A stretch of DNA of 41,552 bases from a virus: positions 1 through 41,552 of IMG/VR virus record IMGVR_UViG_3300024264_000071, one strand, 5' to 3'. The notes beneath the pieces are model-generated. The model had not been told where the DNA came from. It made no database searches and saw only the letters and a list, made by a program, of their open reading frames with translations. Made by a program: the position numbers and the translations under genes. This document shows positions 30,806 through 38,589 of this stretch, in pieces (positions within the stretch are counted from its first letter, which is position 1; every line of letters begins with the position of its first letter).

Positions 30806-32396
30806 TGAGTTCATTAGGCATGAAGCCTGTCCTCACTGTGGCAGTAGTGATGCCAATGCTTTGTATGCAGATGGTAATCACTTCTGCTTCTCTTGTGAGA
30901 CACTGACCCCTGCTGATAAAACAGATGAGGCAGTAGCTATGTTTGAGACAGATGGTACAGTGTTTCTCGACTTGGGGTTTCAAGAACTAGCCAAGCGTGG
31001 TATCACTGAAAAGACCTGTAAGGTTTGGGGCTATGGTGTCTCATCTTACAAAGGTCAGACAGTACAGGTAGCTAACTACCGTAGTCGTGATGGTGAACTG
31101 AAGGCACAGAAGGTACGATTCCTTAACAAAGACTTCTCTGTCATTGGTAATCTTAAAGACGTAGCACTGTATGGCGAACACCTGTGGCGTGATAGTGGTA
31201 AGTTTGTTACTATCACAGAGGGGGAACTAGATGCCCTCTCTCTTAGCCAAGCACTAGACCACAAGTGGCCTGTGGTTTCACTGCCCTCTGGCTGTACGTC
31301 AGCCAAGAAAGCAGTAGGCAAGGCCATCGAATGGTTGTCCAACTACGAGTACGTTGTACTTATGTTCGACAACGATGAGGCAGGACAGAAGGCAGCTAAA
31401 GAATGTGCCTCTGTGCTACCACCCAACAAGTGTAGGATAGCTACCCTACCACTAAAGGATGCCAACGAAATGCTGGTGGCTGGCCGTGTTAGGGAATTGC
31501 TTGACTGTATGTGGGAAGCCAAGACCTTCAGACCAGATGGTATCGTAGCAGGTACGGATGTATGGGACATTGTAATCAAGAATGATGACAAGGTTTCAGT
31601 AGCCTACCCATATGCTGGGGTACAGATGAAGACTGGTGGTTGTCGTAAGGGTGAGATTGTAACGCTTACAGCAGGGTCAGGTATTGGTAAGTCACAGTTG
31701 GCTAGAGAGTTTGCCCATAACTTTATTAAACATGGGGAGACCATTGGATACATAGCACTAGAGGAGAACATCAAGCGTACTGCTCTAGGCCTGATGTCCA
31801 TCGAACTCAACAAGCCACTACACCTACACAACAATGATGTACCTGAAGAGGAGATGCGTAATGCTTTCGATGCTACAGTTGGTTCTGGCAGGGTTTACCT
31901 GTATGACCATTGGGGCAGCACTGATAGCGATAACCTTCTATCCAAGATACGCTATCTTGTTCGTGGTTGTGGCTGCCACTATATTATCCTTGACCATATT
32001 AGTATCGTTGTATCTGGTATGGAAGGGGGTGATGAGCGTAGGATTATTGACAACACTATGACCAAGCTTCGTGCTTTGGTTGAAGAGTTGAACTGTGGTA
32101 TGATCCTCATCTCACACCTCAAGCGTCCCTCTGGTGACAGAGGACATGAGGATGGCGCACAGACTAGCATGTCACAACTACGTGGTAGTGCTGCAATCGG
32201 TCAGCTTAGTGACATCGTAATAGGATTAGAAAGGAACCAGCAAGACAAGAAGAACCCACACGTTAGTCAGGTCAGGGTGTTGAAGAACAGATGGTCTGGC
32301 GATACAGGATTATGTTGCTCATTAGAATATATGGCAGAGACAGGACGCATGACTGAAGCTTACTTCTCTGAGGAAGATGACGACATAGAATTTTAG
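30792..32396 (+). CDS. DNA primase-helicase (T7 gp4-like)
   Basis: A 534-aa bifunctional replication protein (T7 gp4 is 566 aa). Zinc-binding Cys13, Cys16, Cys32, Cys35; TOPRIM primase with Glu143-Gly-Glu and Asp193-Asn-Asp195; RecA-type helicase with Walker A at 294-301 (AGSGIGKS), IILDHISIV as Walker B, and LRGSAAIGQLSD. The acidic Phe-ended tail (EEDDDIEF) matches the gp4 tail that docks on DNA polymerase. It makes RNA primers and unwinds DNA at the fork. Confidence 0.96.
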   Translation: MQEDSEFIRHEACPHCGSSDANALYADGNHFCFSCETLTPADKTDEAVAMFETDGTVFLDLGFQELAKRGITEKTCKVWGYGVSSYKGQTVQVANYRSRDGELKAQKVRFLNKDFSVIGNLKDVALYGEHLWRDSGKFVTITEGELDALSLSQALDHKWPVVSLPSGCTSAKKAVGKAIEWLSNYEYVVLMFDNDEAGQKAAKECASVLPPNKCRIATLPLKDANEMLVAGRVRELLDCMWEAKTFRPDGIVAGTDVWDIVIKNDDKVSVAYPYAGVQMKTGGCRKGEIVTLTAGSGIGKSQLAREFAHNFIKHGETIGYIALEENIKRTALGLMSIELNKPLHLHNNDVPEEEMRNAFDATVGSGRVYLYDHWGSTDSDNLLSKIRYLVRGCGCHYIILDHISIVVSGMEGGDERRIIDNTMTKLRALVEELNCGMILISHLKRPSGDRGHEDGAQTSMSQLRGSAAIGQLSDIVIGLERNQQDKKNPHVSQVRVLKNRWSGDTGLCCSLEYMAETGRMTEAYFSEEDDDIEF

Positions 32397-32414
32397 CTAG
32401 TGCGGAGACACAGC

Positions 32415-34121
32415 ATGGAATATATATGGGACTTAGAATCAGACAACCTATTAGAAGAGGTGACACAGATATGGTGTCATGTCTTTAGGGATGTACACAC
32501 AGATGAGGTTCACACCTTTGACCCAACACAGACACAAGAAGCCTTGGAGTTTATGGACAACGCCAAGACTTTGATAGGTCATAACATTATTAGCTATGAC
32601 TTACCTGTGGTTAAAAAGCTACACGGTTACACCTTCAAGGGTAACATTGTAGATACGTTGGTATACTCTAGAACAATCTGGCCTGATGTCAAAGAGATTG
32701 ACTTCAAGCTACATGCTAAAGGTTTACTACCACAGAAACTAATTGGTAGCCATAGCCTCAAGGCATGGGGATACAGACTAGGAGAATTAAAAGGTGACTT
32801 CAATAATGGTAGCGAAAGCTTTGCAGCATACACCCCTGAGATGCTCGACTACTGCATCCAAGACACAACAGTCACAGGTAAACTGCATCGTAAAATTACT
32901 GAAAAAAATTTTAGTCAACAGGCACTAGACCTTGAGGCTGAGATACACACACTGCTGATACAACAGCAGGAACATGGGTTTGACTTTGATGTCAAAGCTG
33001 CTCAAGAATTGTATAGCACACTAGCCCAACGCAGAGCAGACATCGAAGCAGAGTTGGTTGCAACCTTTGAGCCTACGATAGTAGAGTTAAAGACTAAGAC
33101 CAAGACTATCCCATTCAACCCTGCATCACGCCAGCAGATTGGTGACAGACTAATGAGCAGGGGTTGGAAGCCCAAGGTATTTACTGACACTGGTATACCT
33201 AAGGTGGATGAGACTGTGCTGTCGGGTATTGATATGCCTGAGGCTAAGTTACTTAGTGAGTACTTATTACTTAACAAACGTATCGGTCAGATAGCTACAG
33301 GCAAACAGGCTTGGCTGAAGATGGAGAAGGATGGTAAGTTACATGGTAGAGTTAATCACATGGGGGCTGTTACGTCTAGGTGTACACACAGCAACCCCAA
33401 CATGGCTCAAGTTCCTAGTGTTGGTGCGCCTTATGGTGAGGAGTGTAGAGCCTTATTCAAAGCACCTGCTGGCTACAGTCTCTTGGGGGCTGATGCTTCT
33501 GGCCTTGAGTTGCGCTGCCTTGGTCATTATATGGCAGCTTATGACGATGGTGCCTATGCTACCACAGTAGTTAGTGGTGACATACACACACAGAATCAGG
33601 AAGCTGCTGGTTTACCTACACGTTCTAATGCCAAGACATTCATCTATGGATTCCTGTATGGTTCAGGTGATGAGAAGACAGGCAAGATCATAGGCAAGGG
33701 TGCGAAGGAAGGTAAGGCTATCAAGAAGAAGTTCTTATCTAAGCTACCTGCCCTCAAGTATCTAAAGGATGCAGTGTCCAAAGCTGCTGACGAGCGTGGC
33801 TGGGTTAAGGGATTGGATGGACGTATCATTCCTATTCGGCACAGCCATGCTGCACTCAACACCCTACTACAAAGTTGTGGTGCCATTATCTGTAAGACAT
33901 GGTATGTATTTATATGTCGTGCCTTACAAGAAGCAAAGTTAGATGCAAGAGTTGTAGCGTTCATCCACGATGAAGTTCAGGTAGTAGTAAAGAAGGGACA
34001 AGAAGATGATACAGGGAGACTTATTCTTAGGTGTATGCGGGACGTTGAAGACCACTTCAAATTCAGATGCAGACTTGACAGTGAGTACAAGTACGGAAGC
34101 AACTGGGCAGATACCCACTGA
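32415..34121 (+). CDS. DNA polymerase, family A (T7 gp5-like)
   Basis: A 568-aa replicative polymerase, shorter than T7 gp5 (704 aa). The 3'-5' exonuclease has Asp6-x-Glu8, GHNIISYDLP and YCIQDTTVT. Polymerase motifs: A with Asp360 (GADASGLELR), B with Arg403 and Lys407 (RSNAKTFIYGFLYGSGDEKTG), C with His518-Asp519-Glu520. The ending DSEYKYGSNWADTH parallels that of T7. ATG at 32415 preferred over an in-frame GTG at 32400 because CGGAG lies seven bases before it. The following gene overlaps its last 116 bases. Confidence 0.95.
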   Translation: MEYIWDLESDNLLEEVTQIWCHVFRDVHTDEVHTFDPTQTQEALEFMDNAKTLIGHNIISYDLPVVKKLHGYTFKGNIVDTLVYSRTIWPDVKEIDFKLHAKGLLPQKLIGSHSLKAWGYRLGELKGDFNNGSESFAAYTPEMLDYCIQDTTVTGKLHRKITEKNFSQQALDLEAEIHTLLIQQQEHGFDFDVKAAQELYSTLAQRRADIEAELVATFEPTIVELKTKTKTIPFNPASRQQIGDRLMSRGWKPKVFTDTGIPKVDETVLSGIDMPEAKLLSEYLLLNKRIGQIATGKQAWLKMEKDGKLHGRVNHMGAVTSRCTHSNPNMAQVPSVGAPYGEECRALFKAPAGYSLLGADASGLELRCLGHYMAAYDDGAYATTVVSGDIHTQNQEAAGLPTRSNAKTFIYGFLYGSGDEKTGKIIGKGAKEGKAIKKKFLSKLPALKYLKDAVSKAADERGWVKGLDGRIIPIRHSHAALNTLLQSCGAIICKTWYVFICRALQEAKLDARVVAFIHDEVQVVVKKGQEDDTGRLILRCMRDVEDHFKFRCRLDSEYKYGSNWADTH

Positions 34122-34494
34122 GTTTGAATGTCGAACTTGTGGCATCGTACAACCTTCTATTAATTTTGAAACACATCACACAGAAAGAAAGACTAGATGC
34201 AAGTCTTGTAAAAGTGGACACAGTAGAGTTATTAAAAAGTTAAGATTAGAAAACCCACTACCACCAGATGAATACTGCTGCCCTCTTTGTTTAAAAGACA
34301 TTAAGGAGTTGTCTAAGTTTGGACAACGGTATATGTCAAGCTGGGTACTTGACCACTGCCACGATACAAATACATTTCGTGGGTGGTTATGTAAAAATTG
34401 TAACATGGGATTAGGAATGTTTAAAGATAGTAAGGATTACTTAGAAAGAGCCATAACATATTTGAAAAAGCATGGGGATAAACATGGACTTTGA
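34006..34494 (+). CDS. Recombination endonuclease VII-like HNH protein
   Basis: A 162-aa protein. N-terminal region with CxxC pairs at 42/45 and 65/68 (a second zinc site), then the T4 endonuclease VII-type domain: Cys92, Cys95, catalytic-type Asp116-His117 in WVLDHCHDTN, and Cys129, Cys132 (LCKNCNMGLGMF). The enzyme class resolves branched DNA. The start at 34006 has AAGGGA seven bases before it and makes a 116-base overlap with the polymerase gene in another frame; GTG 34081 is an alternative. It duplicates the job of endonuclease I. Confidence 0.85.
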   Translation: MIQGDLFLGVCGTLKTTSNSDADLTVSTSTEATGQIPTEFECRTCGIVQPSINFETHHTERKTRCKSCKSGHSRVIKKLRLENPLPPDEYCCPLCLKDIKELSKFGQRYMSSWVLDHCHDTNTFRGWLCKNCNMGLGMFKDSKDYLERAITYLKKHGDKHGL

Positions 34495-34666
34495 TTTTGT
34501 GTGGAAGCTTATACTTACCTGCTCATTCCTGAGTGTAAGCATATGTCTAAGTGTTAAGTGGATTGTGGAAGCTTACCTAGATTACATACAGGTACAAACA
34601 GGACTACGCATACTTCGCAAGGCTGAGAAAGAAGAGGATATAAACGATGACCCTACTGCTTATTGA
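34472..34666 (+). CDS. Small membrane protein, 64 aa
   Basis: A 64-aa protein with one membrane segment (VWKLILTCSFLSVSICLSVKWIV) followed by a charged cytoplasmic-type end (RKAEKEEDINDD). An ATG at 34484, with GGGG before it, may be the true start. It overlaps the endonuclease VII-like gene and the exonuclease gene. Not recognised. Confidence 0.6.
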   Translation: MGINMDFDFVWKLILTCSFLSVSICLSVKWIVEAYLDYIQVQTGLRILRKAEKEEDINDDPTAY

Positions 34667-35375
34667 TGGTGACATCATAGCATACAAAGCGGCAGCGTCA
34701 GCAGAGACACCCATTAATTGGGGTGATGGTCTGTGGACACTGCATAGTTTTGAATCTGACGTAGCGATACGTATCAAAGACCAGATACAAAAGCTGGTTG
34801 ATGAAGCACCTGTAAAAGATTGCATCGTGGCTTTGTCAGATAAAGAAAACTTTCGTAAAGAGTTAGCCCCATACTACAAGGCTAACAGGAAGAACACTCG
34901 TAAACCTATGCTGCTCACATGGGCTAGAGAGTTTATGATGAGCGAGTACAATACAGTTATATACAGGAGATTAGAAGCTGATGATGTTCTTGGAATATTG
35001 GGTACATCAAACCCTGACACTATTATCTGGTCTGAAGACAAAGACCTACTCACTATACCAGCAAGGCATTGGATTAATGGCGAGGTGGTTACAATCTCTG
35101 AAGCAGAAGCTAACTACAATTTCGCTTACCAAACTCTGGTTGGGGATAGTACAGATAACTATAGCGGCTGTCCAACTGTTGGCCCCAAGACTGCTAATAA
35201 ACTTTTATCATCTGGTTGTGGCTGGGATACAGTGGTTGCTACGTTTAAGAGTAAAGGTCTATCTGAAGAAGTAGCCCTAGAGAACGCACGACTAGCACGT
35301 ATCCTACGCAACGGTGAGTACGATACAGATACAGGAGAAGTAAAGCTATGGAAACCAGCTTCGGTATCCCAATAA
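34647..35375 (+). CDS. 5'-3' exonuclease (T7 gp6-like)
   Basis: A 242-aa nuclease of the FEN/5'-3' exonuclease type. LLIDGDIIAYKAAAS at the N-terminus, RRLEADDVLG with clustered acidic residues, SEDKDLLTIP and GDSTDNYSGCPTVGPKTANKLL (H3TH-type helix-hairpin) are the family motifs. It removes RNA primers and digests host DNA. It overlaps the genes on both sides. Confidence 0.92.
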   Translation: MTLLLIDGDIIAYKAAASAETPINWGDGLWTLHSFESDVAIRIKDQIQKLVDEAPVKDCIVALSDKENFRKELAPYYKANRKNTRKPMLLTWAREFMMSEYNTVIYRRLEADDVLGILGTSNPDTIIWSEDKDLLTIPARHWINGEVVTISEAEANYNFAYQTLVGDSTDNYSGCPTVGPKTANKLLSSGCGWDTVVATFKSKGLSEEVALENARLARILRNGEYDTDTGEVKLWKPASVSQ

Positions 35376-35662
35376 GACATGAGGCTTACATGAAAGACTT
35401 AGCTAACACAGAACAGCCACGTATTAATGACATGGTTAACAGTCCAGAACATTACACCACAGGTAAGATTGAGACTTGGGATTACATTGTAGATGTGATT
35501 GGTGAGTATGAATCTATATCAGTGGCACATGCACAGGTACTAAAGTATCTAGGCTCACGCCTATGGAACAAGGATAATCCTATTCAGGATGCTGAAAAAG
35601 CCAGATGGTATCTAGATAAGATGATAGAACTGATGAAGAAGACAGATGGAGTGAACTGGTAA
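35348..35662 (+). CDS. DUF3310-type protein (T7 gp1.7-related)
   Basis: A 104-aa protein with the DUF3310 pattern: VNSPEHYTTGKIETWDYI, AHAQVLKYLGSRLWNKDN and DAEKARWYLDKMIELM. T7 gp1.7, a nucleotide kinase, contains a region of this kind, but the kinase activity cannot be assumed here. It lies with exonuclease, MazG and ribonucleotide reductase, which supports a role in nucleotide metabolism. A second possible ATG is at 35390. Confidence 0.85.
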   Translation: METSFGIPIRHEAYMKDLANTEQPRINDMVNSPEHYTTGKIETWDYIVDVIGEYESISVAHAQVLKYLGSRLWNKDNPIQDAEKARWYLDKMIELMKKTDGVNW

Positions 35663-35985
35663 TGATGAACTTCTATGAGTACCAGATAGGTGCGTTAAAG
35701 ACAGCCGTGTACCCTAAGAAGTATGCTATCTCATACCCTGCCTTGGGTCTAGCTGAAGAGGCAGGTGAGGTAGCAGGTAAGATTGCTAAGATGATGCGTG
35801 ATGAGATACCAATGCAGGATCAGAAGCAAGCTATTGCAGCAGAGATGGGTGACGTACTGTGGATGCTGGCTGCACTAGCACATGACTGTGGTCTATCACT
35901 ACAGACTATTGCAGAGATGAACATAGAAAAACTAAAGAAGCGACAAGAAGCTGGAACACTACACGGAGAGGGTGACGATAGATGA
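35662..35985 (+). CDS. MazG-like nucleotide pyrophosphohydrolase
   Basis: A 107-aa all-helical protein with LAEEAGEVAGKIAKMMRDE and IAAEMGDVLWMLAALAHD, the E-E-x-x-E ... E-x-x-D metal-binding motif of MazG enzymes. These hydrolyse nucleoside triphosphates to monophosphates. In marine phages they are thought to tune nucleotide pools or host stress nucleotides. Overlaps both neighbours (TAATG and ATGA). Confidence 0.9.
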   Translation: MMNFYEYQIGALKTAVYPKKYAISYPALGLAEEAGEVAGKIAKMMRDEIPMQDQKQAIAAEMGDVLWMLAALAHDCGLSLQTIAEMNIEKLKKRQEAGTLHGEGDDR

Positions 35986-37880
35986 GTAGCAACTACTTAC
36001 CAACAGACTACCAAACATTCATTGCTACTAGTAGGTACGCACGATGGTTAGAGGATGAGAACAGGCGAGAGACTTGGCCTGAGACAGTACAACGATACAT
36101 CAATTACATTGCTACCACTGGCCTACCTGCTAAAGACCTAAAAGAAATTGAGGAAGCTATCCTCAACCTTGAAGTTATGCCCAGCATGAGAGCCTTGATG
36201 ACAGCAGGGGTAGCAGCAGACCGTGACAACACCTGCATCTACAACTGTAGCTACCTGCCAGTAGACCACATCCGTGCCTTTGATGAGGCTATGTTTATTC
36301 TACTGTGTGGCACTGGTGTTGGCTTTAGTGTAGAACGTCAGTCTATTGCCAAGCTTCCTGATGTACCTGATGCACTAGAAATAAGTGATGACATCATTGC
36401 AGTCAAGGACAGCAAGGAAGGCTGGGCTAGGGCATTGCATAAGCTACTATCACACCTGTACTCAGGTGACATTCCTAAGTGGGACTTGTCTAAGATCAGG
36501 CCAGCAGGTGCTAGGCTCAAGACTTTTGGTGGTAGGGCTAGTGGCCCTGAACCACTGAATGACTTGTTTAACTTTGTGGTAGATAAGTTTAAGGCAGCAG
36601 CAGGACGTAAGCTGACCAGCATTGAGTGTCACGACATTATGTGTAAGATTGGTGAGGTTGTGGTAGTGGGTGGTGTTCGCCGTTCAGCTATGATTAGCCT
36701 GTCTAACCTTAGTGACGGACGCATGGCACACGCTAAGTCAGGTCAATGGTGGGAGAACGAGGGTCAACGTGCGTTGGCTAATAACTCTGTAGCCTACACA
36801 GATAAGCCTGATATGGAAGGGTTCATGCGTGAGTGGTTGTCTCTTGTAGAATCTAAATCTGGTGAACGTGGTATCTTCTCACGTGTAGCAGCAGACAATC
36901 ACGTTAAGATGAATGGACGTAGAGAGACAGGACATGAGTGGGGAACTAACCCTTGTTCTGAGATTATCCTTCGCCCTTATCAATTCTGTAATCTAACAGA
37001 GGTGGTTGTTAGGCACGGTGATGACCTAGAAAGCCTACGCCGTAAGGTACGACTAGCTACTATCCTTGGTACAGCACAGTCTACCTTTACTAAGATGCCT
37101 TACTTACGTAAGATATGGCAGAAGAATACAGAAGAAGAGCGTCTGCTTGGTGTATCACTAACAGGTATCATGGATAACTACTTACTATCTAAGACTACCG
37201 ACAGTTCAATATGGTTGAAAAAATTAAAAGAACATGCCGTTGATGTCAACCGTATCTATGCTGACAAGCTAGGCGTACCTACTTCTGCTGCTATTACTTG
37301 TGTCAAACCATCAGGTACTGTATCACAGTTAACGGATACAGCCTCAGGTATTCATGCACGACACAGCGAGTACTACATCCGCACTGTACGTGGCGATAAC
37401 AAAGACCCACTAACACAGTTTATGAAGGACAGTGGTATCCCTGCTGAACCGTGTGTGATGAAGCCTGATTCTACTACAGTGTTTAGCTTTCCTACTAAGT
37501 CACCATCTGGTGCTGTTACTCGTAACGATATGACTGCACTACAACAGTTAGAACTGTGGAAGAACTATGCACTCAACTGGTGTGAACACAAACCATCAGT
37601 AACTATTACAGTTAAGGATGCAGAGTGGATGGCAGTAGGTGCATGGGTCTACGAGAACTTTGACATATGTTCAGGTATATCGTTCTTACCACACAGTGAC
37701 CACACGTATGCTCAAGCCCCCTATCAAGAGATTGATAAGGAACAGTACGAGGAATTTAAAAAGCAGATGCCTGAAGCTATTGACTGGACTGCTTTATCCC
37801 TGTATGAAAAGGAAGATACTACTTCTGGTAGCCAAACATTAGCCTGTACAGCAGGTGCATGTGAGTTGGTAGACATCTAA
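35982..37880 (+). CDS. Ribonucleotide reductase, class II, adenosylcobalamin-dependent, monomeric type
   Basis: A 632-aa enzyme that makes deoxynucleotides. The active site has Asn323-Pro-Cys325-Ser-Glu327, with Cys336 eleven residues later and Cys85 in the N-terminal part. The Cys408/Cys419 pair of the Lactobacillus triphosphate reductase has the same spacing. The C-terminal redox pair is Cys622/Cys627 (C-x4-C). LLCGTGVGFSVERQ also fits. No class I partner subunit is present. It depends on cobalamin from the host. The stop lies within a promoter-like motif. Confidence 0.94.
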   Translation: MSSNYLPTDYQTFIATSRYARWLEDENRRETWPETVQRYINYIATTGLPAKDLKEIEEAILNLEVMPSMRALMTAGVAADRDNTCIYNCSYLPVDHIRAFDEAMFILLCGTGVGFSVERQSIAKLPDVPDALEISDDIIAVKDSKEGWARALHKLLSHLYSGDIPKWDLSKIRPAGARLKTFGGRASGPEPLNDLFNFVVDKFKAAAGRKLTSIECHDIMCKIGEVVVVGGVRRSAMISLSNLSDGRMAHAKSGQWWENEGQRALANNSVAYTDKPDMEGFMREWLSLVESKSGERGIFSRVAADNHVKMNGRRETGHEWGTNPCSEIILRPYQFCNLTEVVVRHGDDLESLRRKVRLATILGTAQSTFTKMPYLRKIWQKNTEEERLLGVSLTGIMDNYLLSKTTDSSIWLKKLKEHAVDVNRIYADKLGVPTSAAITCVKPSGTVSQLTDTASGIHARHSEYYIRTVRGDNKDPLTQFMKDSGIPAEPCVMKPDSTTVFSFPTKSPSGAVTRNDMTALQQLELWKNYALNWCEHKPSVTITVKDAEWMAVGAWVYENFDICSGISFLPHSDHTYAQAPYQEIDKEQYEEFKKQMPEAIDWTALSLYEKEDTTSGSQTLACTAGACELVDI

Positions 37881-37899
37881 AGTTACAACATTAGCGAAA
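37876..37899 (+). promoter_or_regulatory. Candidate phage RNAP promoter before the head genes
   Basis: CTAAAGTTACAAC at 37877-37889 followed by ATTAGCGAAAG; it overlaps the reductase stop codon. Place equals T7 phi6.5, ahead of the connector block. Confidence 0.65.
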
Positions 37900-37910
37900 G
37901 TTTGTTTTCC

Positions 37911-38090
37911 ATGAAAGTATTAGGCAACGATTTTAACATCACAGATGGATTACTTAACCACCTTAGAGAGTTGTATCCTAACAAACTGCCGCTTGGACAC
38001 GTTACCCCTGAGGAACTAAGCTTTCTTCAGGGGCAACAATCAGTCATCGACAAGTTAATAGAATTACAACACACAGATTTTGAGGAATGA
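37911..38090 (+). CDS. Conserved small protein before the head genes, 59 aa
   Basis: A 59-aa helical protein: ITDGLLNHLRELYPNKLP then TPEELSFLQGQQSVIDKLIEL. The P-E-E-L-x-x-L-x-G-Q-Q-x-V-I pattern recurs in small proteins ahead of portal genes of marine phages, with no function known to me. ATG at 37911 chosen over an upstream TTG. First gene after the promoter-like motif. Confidence 0.72.
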   Translation: MKVLGNDFNITDGLLNHLRELYPNKLPLGHVTPEELSFLQGQQSVIDKLIELQHTDFEE

Positions 38091-38094
38091 TACC

Positions 38095-38331
38095 ATGGGT
38101 GGAATTTTTAGTGGGCCAAAACCCCCACCAGTTATGCCAACACCTGCGCGTCCTGTGACAGCAGTAACCAAGACACCAGACATTGAGTTAGATGAAACAG
38201 ATTTGGAATCAGAGCAGCTTACCAAGAAGAAGAAGGGTAAGAAAGCACTGAAGACACCACTCACTGACACTGCTACACAGACAGGTAGCACTGGTGCTGG
38301 TCTACAGATTCCTAAAGCGGGGGGTATGTAA
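38095..38331 (+). CDS. gp7.3/gp6.7-like virion protein, copy 1
   Basis: A 78-aa protein: Pro-rich start (GPKPPPVMPTPARP), acidic middle (DIELDETDLESE), then KKKKGKKALKT and a Gly/Thr-rich end GAGLQIPKAGG. T7 gp7.3, an ejected tail-assembly virion protein, has the same plan with G-K-K-S-L and a final G-G-G-I-N-I, so homology is likely. The start at 38095 is preferred over 38080. The next gene is a paralogue and overlaps by one base. Confidence 0.72.
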   Translation: MGGIFSGPKPPPVMPTPARPVTAVTKTPDIELDETDLESEQLTKKKKGKKALKTPLTDTATQTGSTGAGLQIPKAGGM

Positions 38332-38579
38332 TGGGCGGCGCAATTAGAAAAGTAACAGGAAAAGGCGATGATAAAAAAGTTTATAAAGCATCAGCCCCTG
38401 CTGACGTAACCACTACAGCAGCAGCCAAAGGTACAGAAGATACAGAAGTTTCAGAAATCGAAACTGATTCAGGTATGATGCAGAAGAAAAAGAAGGGCAA
38501 GAAAGCCCTGACACTCAGCCCTGCTGCTGCTAACGTAGGCGGTGAGGGTTCTAGTGGCCTTAACATTCCAACTTCGTAA
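38331..38579 (+). CDS. gp7.3/gp6.7-like virion protein, copy 2
   Basis: An 82-aa paralogue of the preceding protein: basic start, acidic middle (DTEVSEIETDSGMM), KKKKGKKALTL and an end SSGLNIPTS. Compared with T7 gp7.3 (R-K-K-A-R-A-G-G-K-K-S-L ... G-G-G-I-N-I) the order is the same. It stands immediately before the portal gene, as gp7.3 stands before gene 8 in T7. Confidence 0.75.
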   Translation: MGGAIRKVTGKGDDKKVYKASAPADVTTTAAAKGTEDTEVSEIETDSGMMQKKKKGKKALTLSPAAANVGGEGSSGLNIPTS

Positions 38580-38589
38580 GGAATAACTA

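Noticed and set aside
33331-33570. 79-aa plus-strand ORF inside the DNA polymerase gene
   Set aside because: It overlaps conserved polymerase motif A and has no start signals or recognisable features.
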